Shown one piece after another: positions 10,791 through 21,200 of a stretch of DNA of 64,000 nt (position 1 is its first letter; each line of letters opens with the position of its first letter). The stretch is from NCBI GenBank assembly GCA_905178155.1, contig CAJINV010000014.1, forward strand, positions 1,105,858-1,169,857. Direction: 5' to 3'. The notes under the pieces are model-generated. The model did not search any database and was not told the origin of the DNA. It saw only the letters and a program-made list of their open reading frames with translations. Origin of the DNA: Amoebophrya sp. A120 (Eukaryota; Sar; Dinophyceae; Syndiniales; Amoebophryaceae). A program made the position numbers and the translations under genes.

Positions 10791-11706
10791 ATGTCTGCCT
10801 CAGCCTCGTCCCGAATTTTCCCATCGCTGATGCGCAGTGGCTTTCTGCCCCTGCAGCGGAATGCTGGTTTCGCGTCGACCTTGCAGCAAGAAGGCGCCAG
10901 AAGAGGAGCAGGAGCCAGCACGTCCTCGGGAGGTGGAAGTTTTTCTAAAACGGCGCTGCGCCCAGGTGGTTTTTGGACCAACAGCACAATTTCTAGTGCG
11001 TATCCAGCAAATGGTGCCCAACCTCAGTGGCCTGCTCCTCGAGCAGGCAGTAGATGTTTTTCCTCGTCAACTGCATCATCTTCCGAGGACAACAACAAAA
11101 GCAGCTACAAGCTCCTCTACGAAGTGAATTGCCAGTTCAAAAACGCGGAAATCAAGCAAAAGTTCGACGTGTGGCTCAAAACCGTCCACACGCAGAACGT
11201 CATCAAGGCCGGCGGGCCGAAGTTTCTTTCCGCCGAGGTCTTCGACGTGGCCAGCAGCACCCGACCCGGGGACGCCATATCAAATGTAAAAATGTCTGGG
11301 TCTGGAAAAGTGCCAGACTTGTCATGCAGGTTTTCCATGACCCATGAGGTCTGGTATGTAGGACATAGCATGACAGATTGTCTGAGAGTTCTATCATGCC
11401 TATCCTGCATGAGAAACTCCCTCCCGACTTGGTCAAAACTGGACGACTTTTGGTAATCATGCAACGCAGATTTTTGCATGCTTCAGATTTAGCATGACAA
11501 GTTCCAACCCTTCCAGACCCAGACATTTTTGCATTTGATACGCCACCGTGATGCACCAAACGGTAGTGCATTACACGGTCGAGGACGAGCAGGCTTTGTT
11601 GGCGTACTTGGAGAACGAAGCCCCGCGGCTTCGAGCGGACAGCCTGAGCGTCGCGAAGCAGCCCGAAGAGTACACCGCGAGTCGGCGCGTGCTGAAAGTG
11701 ATGTAA
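10791..11706 (+). CDS. DUF4286-like protein, probably mitochondrial
   Basis: Two exons (10791-11277 and 11546-11706) are split by a family A introner. Removing the element plus one 5-bp duplicate (CGCCA) joins GGGGACGCC to ACCGTG in frame and gives 215 residues. The N-terminus is basic, Ser/Ala/Arg-rich and lacks acidic residues (MSASASSRIFPSLMRSGF), as in mitochondrial presequences. The mature part (SSYKLLYEVNCQFKNAEIKQ...KFDVWLKTVH then TVVHYTVEDEQALLAYLENE and APRLRADSL...ASRRVLKVM) matches the pattern of the small DUF4286 family, whose members have a ferredoxin-like dimeric fold and unknown function. An alternative upstream ATG at about 10629 would hide the presequence. Confidence 0.75.
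11278..11540 (+). mobile_element. Introner element, family A (core A1)
   Basis: Termini are TATCAAATG...CATTTGATA with the extended TIR GTCTGGGTCTGGAA / TTCCAGACCCAGAC. Target duplication CGCCA at 11273-11277 and 11541-11545. The core is nearly identical over the last ~120 bp to that of the element at 40002-40268. Confidence 0.93.
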
Positions 11707-12184
11707 AAGTGCAGTAACGATGTCGATGTGTTTTTTTTTGCTGTCGTTGCATTTGTCCTGGCGGCAACTGTTAATACAGTTTTTCAATGTAGTTGGAGTT
11801 TTTTTGCACTTGCACGAAGAAACAAGGAACTTCATTTACGCTGAGATATTTTCGATGGCAATCTTTCACAGGCAGGGTGCTCAGCACGAATTTTCCAATT
11901 CAGTTCCTTCCGATGCGAATTTTCCGTTTGGTATGAAAAGTGTGAAGAAGAGATGACATCGAAAGTGCCAGTTACATCGTAGTTTTTTGGCTGTGTTCTG
12001 TTGGATCCGAGTTTTTCGGCACCGCTTTGATTTTTGTTCAGGCGATCGAGAGCTTGCGCTCGCGCCTCAACGCATTGATCAATTTCGTGCAGATAATTTT
12101 TCAGCCGATAACTTTTTCAAGCTTCTTAGATTTTTGCTCCACCTTGGTGTTTCAAAGGAACTTCGCGTCCTCATTGTATTGACA
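11707..12184. other. Intergenic, nothing recognised
   Basis: T-rich spacer. The following frame is open from about 11987 but has no ATG before 12185. Confidence 0.5.
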
Positions 12185-12910
12185 ATGGCCTGTGCCTGTC
12201 CTAATCTTCTGTGTGCCTCGAAGTCAACGACTTTATTCCCGAGAGAACTTGTTCGTTTTGAGCGATATAGTTTGCCCTTCGTTCTTTTACATCTTGAGCT
12301 GCGTGCTGTGAAAAATGGACACGCATCTGGATGGTCTGCTCAATTCCGCGAGGCACCAACATCCGCGAACGGTCTTCCAACGTCCAATGTGAAGATTTGG
12401 GATAACTTGTGGGGAAAACACAAATCATCTGCTGCTGTTCGAAGTGGTTCTTTTAGAAACTTCTCGTCGTCGCGAGATGGCCCCCCGGGAAGAAACGCAG
12501 CCATCAACAACTCGTCGGAAAATAAAAGCACTACCCAAGGCGGAGAGGAGCAGGAACATTATCAGCCATCGAAAGTAGACGAAGCGCTCGTTGAGACTCT
12601 CCTGGACGAATTCTTGGAACACTTGCCGAAGGAAGACCCACGATGGGTGAAGAACTTCAAACTTGTGAAATTTCTGTCGAACACAAACTTCCTCAACAAG
12701 GGCAAGGATTGGCCCTCCTTTCGCGAAACGAGCACTGGGCAGGAATTGATGCGGCGCTGGGTCGAAGCGTTTGACGAGAAAATGCAGGATATCGTGAAGC
12801 TCGCGGGGAAGGACAAAGCCGGCCCGAAAAGCAAAGACGTGTTGCATCCAGATTTTTCCGCGGGCGCGAAGAGCAGCGAAAAATGGCGGCATTGGGTGAA
12901 AGACAAGTAG
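12185..12910 (+). CDS. Hypothetical protein, 241 aa
   Basis: An intronless frame from the first in-frame ATG at 12185 to TAG at 12910. The first ~70 residues contain FRNFSSSRDG-like basic, Ser-rich sequence that could be a targeting region. The C-terminal 110 residues look globular and helical (SKVDEALVETLLDEFLEHLP, DPRWVKNFKLVKFLSNTNF, ELMRRWVEAFDEKMQDIVKL). No family is recognised. The C-terminal composition is clearly coding; the true N-terminus is uncertain because the frame is open further upstream without an ATG. Confidence 0.55.
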   Translation: MACACPNLLCASKSTTLFPRELVRFERYSLPFVLLHLELRAVKNGHASGWSAQFREAPTSANGLPTSNVKIWDNLWGKHKSSAAVRSGSFRNFSSSRDGPPGRNAAINNSSENKSTTQGGEEQEHYQPSKVDEALVETLLDEFLEHLPKEDPRWVKNFKLVKFLSNTNFLNKGKDWPSFRETSTGQELMRRWVEAFDEKMQDIVKLAGKDKAGPKSKDVLHPDFSAGAKSSEKWRHWVKDK

Positions 12911-13467
12911 TTGGTTTATCTGCGACGTTTTTTTGAATCATTTTTCGTGATCCACCTTTGCAGCTTGATATGCTTGCAAGTGTACACAAACAGTAGAAGT
13001 AGATCGTTTTTGCCCATGTGGATGGGATGGAAGCACCAAGATGCCTATCCGCCTTCTTGACTCGTTGGTTCGCTTTGAACTTGCGCACCTGTAATCGTTT
13101 TCATCGTAAAGGATTTTTCAGCTTTTTACGGAGGTGGTTCCTAAACCTCTGTGTCTGTTCAGTGTAGATGAAAAACGAGTGATCAAGGTTAGAATCAACT
13201 ATCATCTGGGGGGGGGGTTAACAGAACAAAGGGAGGCTGTGGAGCGGGTCTGGAGGCGTGGGCGGACTAGAGCGAATGGAACAAAAGAAGAGAAAGATTA
13301 TTAAGAGATAGTGGCACGTACTTACTTAAGTCCGAGCAGTACTGCAACTAGGAGCCGCACGAGCGAATCAGCCACCTGTTCTTGTGCAACCTCCATGAAG
13401 TAGGGCTGTACGAGAGTCAGTTATGCCTGTGCTGTAAAATACAGCAACACGGCACATCGGTCATAAG
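12911..13467. other. Intergenic with a short poly-G tract
   Basis: A run of nine or ten G lies at about 13208-13217. Nothing else is recognised. Confidence 0.5.
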
Positions 13468-16400
13468 ATGGACGAGGAAGTAAGTTCTTTCTCCGCTGGT
13501 AACTTCACCATGCGGGTACCAGTGTCTTCCTGCCGCAGCAGGAGCCCACCTACGGCATCCTCGTCGTCGTCTTTTTTTTCAACTAGAACCACACGAAGAA
13601 GAAACAAAACCCAGACACGACTGGTCAACAAAATTCTGCTCTCCACCGCTGCGACGGTTTACCTGCAGCAACTGCCTGCAAACACGGACGCCGCGAAGAT
13701 CCCGATTCTGGTATCCGGCCCGGAATACCACCACAAGGCGGACATTTGCACGCTCGCGAAGCATCTCTTTGCCTCGGAAAGTCCGAAGATTTTGCTAGAG
13801 AACAAACCCACGTCACTGCTCAACTGGGCCGGGGACGATGTGGCGTCGACCTGTACGCCCACACACAGTCCGAGGTTACTGGACTTTGAAGCCGTTTTCA
13901 ACTCAGTGACCGCGAACGATGATGTATTAATGTTGAGGTCTTTGCTACTTTTTTGTTTTGCTAGCTAGTTGATGTAGTAGGAAAAAAAAATACAAAAAGT
14001 GTCGGGATTCCAAAATCAACATTATGCGCAATAATTTCACCACCTGCATCTAATTGTACAGGTCATCCTTTTTCTCGTTGGGCAGGGGGGTTACAAAACC
14101 TTCAATTTCCCCGTGAACCCCTTCGACGGCGCGGACTGGAAATCCTGGGACCAGCGTATTGAGAGGAAAAATCCCCCCACCCCATATTCAAACGGGAATT
14201 TCTCTTGCTGGATTTGTAGACACAAATCAGCTCTGTCTTGCAGTGAGGCACTGGAGGCAGAGCCTAAGCCTGCGTCGGGTGTTACGCTTAGGTTTGGTAT
14301 AGGTGCTTAGCATAGCAGAGGCCTGCCATATCGGCGCAGCAGCTTTACAAATCGCCCGCATAAAGCGACAGACTCTTTGCGTTTGCCCTCCTGCAAAAGA
14401 GACAGGATCTGTGGTCACAAATCAGCATTACATTTTTCAGAAGTATACCTTTTCAGTATGGAGAGTGGGGATTTTTTACTTTGATACAGCGAAAACAGCT
14501 TTCTCGGCAAGCTCTTTACCAAGTCATCGCCGGCGCGAAGTTTAACAGCTTGGTACAGAAGTGGCTGTTGAATTTGTCGTGCTGGTGTCTCATTATGTGC
14601 GCAACTGCTTTATTTCTTGTCATGCAGTTGTAACTGCAAATGTAAAAAGAACAGTTAATCTACGCGGACTTTCCCGAAGCGGGCACCATGTTCGAAGAAG
14701 GGTTACTACCGCCGAATGCAGTTTATGGAGCGAAAAAATGTGTTTCAGTTAGTTTCGAATTTTTCGTGGTCGTGATGTTGCAGAACCAGCAACACAGACA
14801 ACCTCTGTCATGGGGGACATGCTCAGGAGGAGCCTTTTTATTTCGTGCATGTTTTTTCCTTGGGCTTGCGCTTGGTGATCATGATCTCCACGTTTTAGCT
14901 TTTTTTTCGTCATGCAGACCACCAAACCTGCTCCTGCATCTCGTCCGCCACGGCCACATGCGTAACTGTAACACGTTTTTTCTTTGGATACGATGGCGGT
15001 CACGAGAAAGACAGCGGAAGTGGGGAATTGCTTCCTCAGCCCGCACACGACGGGGTGCCGCTCAAATATTTTCACCCAGGCGGTCATGAGGAACTGGGGT
15101 AAGAACTACACATCATTTCCGTTTTGTCATTTATTTTCGCACTGTAAAACTAAAAGTAAAAACGAAAACCGCATGTAGTGATATGTTTTTTGTTGGTGTT
15201 TTTTTACGCATGACCATCTTCCTAGGCACCACCGTGAAGGCACACACCCGGTTGCTTGCGGATCTTTTCGACGACCTGGAGGTTCACAATACGGAGAGCA
15301 CGGTATCGATTCGCTTCTGAACAATAAGCTTTCTAGTTCTAATAGTTGTCGTGCGAAAATTGAGTGGGAAAGCACTGCTGTCGTGCGTTTGACAACACCA
15401 CGTACGCATATCGCTATCAGGTCTACACCACCAATAGCCTCACAACGTACTTTGCCCAAGCTTCCCCGGCCTTTGGCACCGCGACGAGCTCCGACGACGT
15501 CTGCACCAATGCGAACATCGAGCTCTGCCGGCTATACACGGTCAACGGCTACGGTTCTGCCGCTAATAACCCAGCGACGTTGCAAGGCGCCGTGGTCCCG
15601 ATCTTGCAGAGTCGGGAGTCAGAGGACCAATTCTTCATGAAGGTGTCCAACTGCAACGAGTTTCACGTGGAGGATGGCGAGGCAAAGCCACTGAAAACCT
15701 ATGTATCCAAAAGGAAAAGTGTCGCCTTCGCGCTAATTATGATCACGATCATTATCATGTAGGACCGATGCAGATCTCACTTTCTGGGTCGCTCTGCAGG
15801 ACAAATGAGCCATTTTTTTTATTGATATAAATATTGTAGTAATGTCAATGTGCCATTTCCCTTAAACTGCCCTGCTTTTCCTTTTGCAATGCATACTCTC
15901 CCGAACAGTACAACTGCTTGCGATCGATGCTGGAGGCGGAGTCGATTGAGATAGCCAACGACTACGAAGGCAACCACTGGGACTACGAGGCGTGTGCAAC
16001 AGCAGCAATCAACGTCGTGTACTCATTGGAGCTTGGTGCTTGTTGTGTTTCTTGCTACTAAGTGGTAAACTCTTCCTTGTACTTGATAACAATGCAGCTT
16101 CGTTTTTGATGGGTATCGGAAGTGGACAGCCCACAGAGTAGAAGATTCTGATTTATTCCCGGATTCGAACAATAACAGGCGTCTTTGCTGATTCCGCATG
16201 AGAAAGAAAACCAAAACTCCAAATCAGCTCCATCTGCGGCACATGGACGGCCTACAACGCCCAGTTTGCAAAAGTCCTGTGGAGCTTGTGCGCAAAGGAG
16301 GACTGGAATCATAGAAGAGTGGTACGATCTCAATCTCAATTTTTGGTTCCTGCAACAACTATAAGATTCATCGCATGAGAAAATGAAAAATGATACACTG

Positions 16401-17132
16401 CATGAGCATGACAGACGCGACCTAAAATGAAACAAAAAGGTGCGCGCCCTGGAGATTGCCTACGAGGACGCGGGGACGAAGTGCAACACCAACGAGTACC
16501 CGGATAATGAACTGCTCACTGTCGTGTTGTACGCATTGCGAAAGTATCGCACTTCTAGTATTTGAAAAATCGCATGACAAATCTTCTCGACGAGAGGAAA
16601 AAGGATTTGTAATGCCGATTTCGGTAGAGTGGTAGATTTGTCCATGCAAGACAGCAATTGTTAATATAGGAGTGCGAGTTACTTTTGCACCGCATACGCT
16701 GGGCATCACGGGGTTAGCCCTGACCTTTCTCTGTCTCACCATCGGAAAACCCATGGACCGGGCTTTGTACCCGTTGAAAGGGGGATATGGAACTGTCAGG
16801 ATCGAAATTGACAAAGTCGAAAAATTTGTGATGCATAAAATGCATGACGCGAAGCACGTGTGTTGCAGAGCAGGCAAGTGAGGCCGATTGTAAGCCTGTT
16901 TGGGGTTATAGCTCGAGCTGCTAAAGCAGCTTGAGAGAATCAGTCTTCTTTGCCTAAATAGCATTACAAACTGGATTGAGGCACCACCAGAATTTGTCAT
17001 GCGCCACTCAGAAACTGTAACTGGGCTCGAACTGGAATCCATTTTATGCATCACAAATTATTTCGATTTTGTTGATTTCGATCCTGACACTTCCATAGGG
17101 GAGCGTCGCCCATGGCGACCGGGGCGCCGTGA
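13468..17132 (+). CDS. Legumain (peptidase C13)-like membrane protein lacking catalytic residues
   Basis: Twelve exons: 13468-13923, 14062-14156, 14492-14552, 14655-14723, 14996-15098, 15226-15302, 15373-15702, 15909-16018, 16228-16321, 16440-16529, 16702-16785, 17103-17132. Seven introns are GT-AG and four are introners (families C, B, E, F); codons total 533. Similarity to the legumain fold: YHHKADICTLAKHLF (C13: YRHQADACHAYQLL), NDDVILFLVGQGGYKTFNFP (C13: [20 protein letters not shown]) and FNSLLIYADFPEAGTMFEEG (C13: YKSLVFYLEACESGSMFEG). At the catalytic positions His becomes Gln (GQGG) and Cys becomes Pro (DFPEAG), so protease activity is not expected. The C-terminus has a hydrophobic segment (ITGLALTFLCLTIG) near the end, consistent with type I membrane topology. 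GPI8 (GPI-transamidase) is a related alternative, but FEEGLLPPN fits legumain better. Exon 8-9 boundaries were fixed by phase only. Confidence 0.7.
14157..14486 (+). mobile_element. Introner element, family C
   Basis: Termini TATTGAGAGGAAAAATCCCC and the matching inverted GGGGATTTTTTACTTTGATA. Target duplication CAGCG at 14152-14156 and 14487-14491. It splits the legumain-like gene in phase 2, and excision restores GACCAGCGAAAACAG. Confidence 0.92.
14724..14990 (+). mobile_element. Introner element, family B (diverged)
   Basis: Begins TATGGAGCGAAAAAATGTGT and ends with AACACGTTTTTTCTTTGGATA, matching family B TIRs with several changes. The flanking 5-mers (CAGTT, CGATG) no longer match, so this is probably an old copy. 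Removing element plus 5 bases still keeps frame with the GT-AG introns on both sides. Confidence 0.75.
16530..16696 (+). mobile_element. Introner element, family E
   Basis: Short (167 bp) with TIR GCGAAAGTATCGCAC / GTGCGAGTTACTTTTGC and termini TACGCA...CGCATA. The flanking 5-mers TGTTG and CGCTG match at only three of five positions. Excision gives an in-frame V-L-G-I-T junction at the start of the transmembrane segment. Confidence 0.78.
16786..17097 (+). mobile_element. Introner element, family F
   Basis: Termini TATGGAACTGTCAGGATCGA and its inverted copy ending CTTCCATA. Target duplication GGGGA at 16781-16785 and 17098-17102. It splits the last ten codons from the rest of the legumain-like gene. 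Confidence 0.9.
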
Positions 17133-18244
17133 GTGGAGTTGCCGGCGATGGCGCAGAAGTAGCAGCCCATTGTTGTTGAAGAAGCACGGAGGTTGAAATT
17201 TATGAAGAGAAAATATCATATTAACCCGAACTCATAAAAGCTATCGGCGCTGTACGTAGGTCGAGGTTCGTAGCAGCTGCAGCATCGTGGGACCAAATAA
17301 AGCGATGCAGCGCTTATTTTCATTGAGGAGGCGGAGAGATACCTACAAAAATAAACTATCGAAGCTACAGTATAGTCTATTTTCGATAAAACACCGATAA
17401 AAGTACAATCAAACCATCAGAAATGCTGCACACATCAACGGTCGTTTTGAAGTCGCGGATTCTTTTACTACTTGAGCCAAGCGAGCCTGAAGAGATCATG
17501 GCTTTGGCCTCTTACAACACGCGCTTGATGTAGAGTCGATGTCGAACGTGATTTTTTTCGCACAGTAAAATGAAAGCGTTGTAATTTTTGTAGCGGTACG
17601 AAGAAGAACTAGAACAGAAGCAAAGCGTCCTCGGCCAGTGCTCCGAAAGCAAAATGGTTTGTTTTTCTCGATTACACCAGTCGCAGTTCGCTGTCGTGAC
17701 AGAGATGGAAGAATGATTTCCGCCGTCGAGAGATGCAGTAGTAAGTTGGACGTTTTTAATTATTCAACTTTGCAGCTGCTGCTGCTTTGATTGCAGCGGC
17801 TTCCGCGTTGAGAGATTGCCGTTTGGATCTTTGGTTTTGATGATTGGTGCGCCATCGGCATCGACCTGTGATGTCAATTTTCATTTTTGCAAACAGTCCA
17901 GAATTTTTTTCTTTCGACGGCTTTTTGTAAAACGTTGCCGTTCGGTGTAGACTGTTTGGTCAGGAGATACAGATGCGCTTTCCCTGAGAAGTCCGAAGAC
18001 GTCCAAAATCGCACACGAAGTAGAGAGTCGTTCTTGAGAAGAAGTAGGTATCTCTATGGCAACTCAACGAAAGTGGTAGTAGCACTGGAATCGAACTAAC
18101 AACCTGTGTCCGTTTCTACTGCCTCGACGTTCTTGAAGTTTTCCCGAGCAGGGGGTCCACTCGCTCTTTTTCCAAGTAAGTACATTAACAGTATGCAAAT
18201 CTTCGAGTGGATCAAATCAGGGAAGTAAAACACCTTTACTAATC
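17133..18244. other. Intergenic, nothing recognised
   Basis: AT-rich spacer of about 1.1 kb without element termini or coding-like frames. Short frames such as 17887-18099 have no recognisable content. Confidence 0.5.
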
Positions 18245-21200
18245 ATGCGCAAGCAGCAGAACAATAACAACCCGCACGGCCGGCTCCGCGGGAACAACAA
18301 CAATAACAATGCTGCAACGAACAGTACTCGGGGCGGGACCACGAACACAAATCAAACTAACACCGGAGGTCATTTTTACCAGAACAGCTATGCGGCGTTT
18401 CAGCAGCATTATCAGCAGCAGGCTGCGTACCAGCACCAATTCTTTCACCAACAGTTCGGCAACATGCATGCGGGGTTTCAAAACGGCGCGGGCAAAGGCG
18501 CAGCGGGAGGCAATAACAAAGGTGCGCCGGGCGGCGGATTCATGCCCGGGGCGGCTTTTGGTTTTGGCGGTGCAGTACCGGGAAACAACAAGAAAGGCGG
18601 TGCTAATAATGCGCAGAACTACCTCCCGTCGTTTTTTGCCTCCCTGAATTCCTCCCTGCTTCCAGCCCTCCTCGCCAATGAGCGTTACACCTGGTACGTC
18701 CTCGGGTTGGACAAGCTGGGGCAGGACAAGGCGACGAAGGTGAATATCACCCTCGCTTTCCGGCAATTGTCGCTCCAACTCCACCCCGATCAGCACGTGG
18801 GGGAGAATAAAGACGAGTTTTGGAACTACGAATTCGGCTTGATCAACGAGGCCCGGACGAAAATGGTGGCGAACCTGGAGAAAAAAGGAATATCAATTGC
18901 AAAAATGTCTGGGTCTGGAAACTCGTGATGCTGGGTGGCGTATCATGAGGAGGCCACAAGTGCTGGGTCAGCATGCCAAGTTTCTGAGTTTCTAGGTGTT
19001 GCCTACTCTGCACGACAGACTGCGTTTCTGCATGACAGAGAAATGGGGCGCTTGGGTAACGTGCATGACAGATTTAAGAGTCATGCAAGACAAGCATGAC
19101 AAACATGCGCTCTTCCAGACCCAGACACTTTTGCATTTGATAAGGGAGGGCGACCGACAAGTACTGGTGTGTCGAAGTGAAGCCGGGCTGGAAAAGACCA
19201 GCGTTGGTGGAGAAGTGGGCGAAAAGTGCGACTCCTGTCGCGGGGAATAAGGACAAGGATAACGGTGCCACTGGGAACAATAACAACAAAACTGGGACAG
19301 GAGCTGCAGGAGCTCCGGGAGGACGAGGTGGAACCACCGGTGGTCTGCAGCGGAGCAACTCTGCGCCCATGTTCGATTCCACGAACCTCAATAAAGCCGC
19401 TGCTGCTGCCGCTGCTGCGAATCAAGCGAACCAGCAACAGACCAATCAGAAGCCGTTTCAGCCGCCCCGTCGTTCCCCCCGGGAAGAAAAACAAAAAGCG
19501 TCGAACAAGGAGATTCCCGTGGGTTTGACCCCTCGGTTCCCCGCGAAGGGCGGGAGTAAGAAGCTGTTTGAGGACAGTGGCTTCACCTTCACTTCCAATG
19601 CGGGCGGCGGGAGCACGAGCAGCTCGTCTTCTTCGAGTACCGCCAAGCAGATGAATCCACAGAATGTAGTGGGAGAGAACAAACCTCAGGCGAATATCAA
19701 AGCTGCAGGGAACAATTCGTCGAAGCAGCCCTCTCCCGCACAGTCTAGTACCACTTCCAAGCGCGGGACCACGAAAGGTCGAACGAAGAAGACCACCGCC
19801 GCCGGCGAGGAAACAAGTCAAAAGGAAACTACAAGCAAGCGGGGACACAATGTCAAGAAGGGGAAATCCGGATTCCAGCCCCTCTCCATGTCCGCGCTCG
19901 AACGGAGACGGAAGGAAGAAGCGATGCGGTCGCCGAGTTTCAAACAGGTGCAAGAGGATTACAAGGACAGCAAAATCAGTTGGGTCAAGAAAGCAGGGAC
20001 GAAAGCTAGTGCGGGGGATAAGGACAAAAATACCGGCGGGGGGAATAGCAGTGTGCTGAAGCAGAACAACAAAAGTAATACTTCTGCGAAGACACCGGCG
20101 AAGACGGGAGGTAGAGGACAGAAGAATACTAGTACTACAAGGAATAACGCAGGTGCGGCACAGGCACAGCAGAAGCAAGCAGAACAGCAGGAAGACGAAA
20201 ACATGAACGATGGTGACAGTACGCCGGAGATTGTGGGGGTGAAGGAGGGGAGCAAAGGGAGCTTTTTCAGCGTTTTGAACAACCAGAAAAGCAACTTGTT
20301 CCAAGGTCGTGGTGCTGCTCCAAGTGGTTCGTCTTCCAGTAGTGCTTCCTCATCGTCGGCAGCAGGAATAAGTGATAGCAATGTAGTTGTACAGAAATCC
20401 ACCACAACTTCCATGTACCCGTCTCCGAGTCCGAGACCAGTGCAGGAGCAGAGCTTTTCGGACGACAGAAACGCTGCTGCGAGAAGTACTAGTGGTGCAA
20501 CTCTGTTTCGCAACCATTCGAACCCGGAGCAGCTAAAAAAGCTTGCCCAGCAGCAAGAGAACATCTTCAAAGACGGTATTACAACGAATCAAGCTGGTGG
20601 CACATCAACAACATTAACCACAACACTACCAGGAGCTCCTGCGAGGAAGGGCCGCTGGGTGGACATCTTGTCGGGTGGAACGCATTTCCTCGGCGAAAAG
20701 CTGATGGGGTTGAGAAAGCACATTACTCCGGGGGATCCGCAACTGCCCAGTCCGCGGGACCAGGAAGACGTCGACATGGCGGCAGGTGGTCAGGAGAAAG
20801 GCCGGCTGTACCCGATAGTGAAAACGCCGAAGCAAAGCGAAGTGATGATGCCCTTGTACAGGAATAAAGACCTATTGGATAATGCTGCTGGTACTGGTAT
20901 ACCGACTGCTGGGCGGGGTGCAGCGCAGCGAGTGTTGTTTCCGGCGAAAGAGAAGGAGAAGGTGAACCAGGAAAATAACCATACTGAAAACGTCGAAAGC
21001 AGCACCAACCCAAAACAGCACACCGTCGTCATTGACTTGGTCGATTCGAGCAGCCAAGCCGATAAGAAATCCGGCGGTTTTGCGCCGAACCGGAGGACGA
21101 AAGACGTGGTGGTGATCGAGGACGATAGCGAGGTCGTCGAGCTGGATAGCAGCCAAAACCCCACACCCGCTTCCGAGGCGGGGTCTGCGCACGCAAACTT

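Noticed and set aside
14984-15178. Alternative frame GGHEKDSGSGELLPQPAHDG for legumain-like exon 5
   Set aside because: It would require a non-canonical junction at 15098; the frame AVTRKTAEVGNCF fits both the upstream introner excision and the GT-AG intron at 15099-15225.
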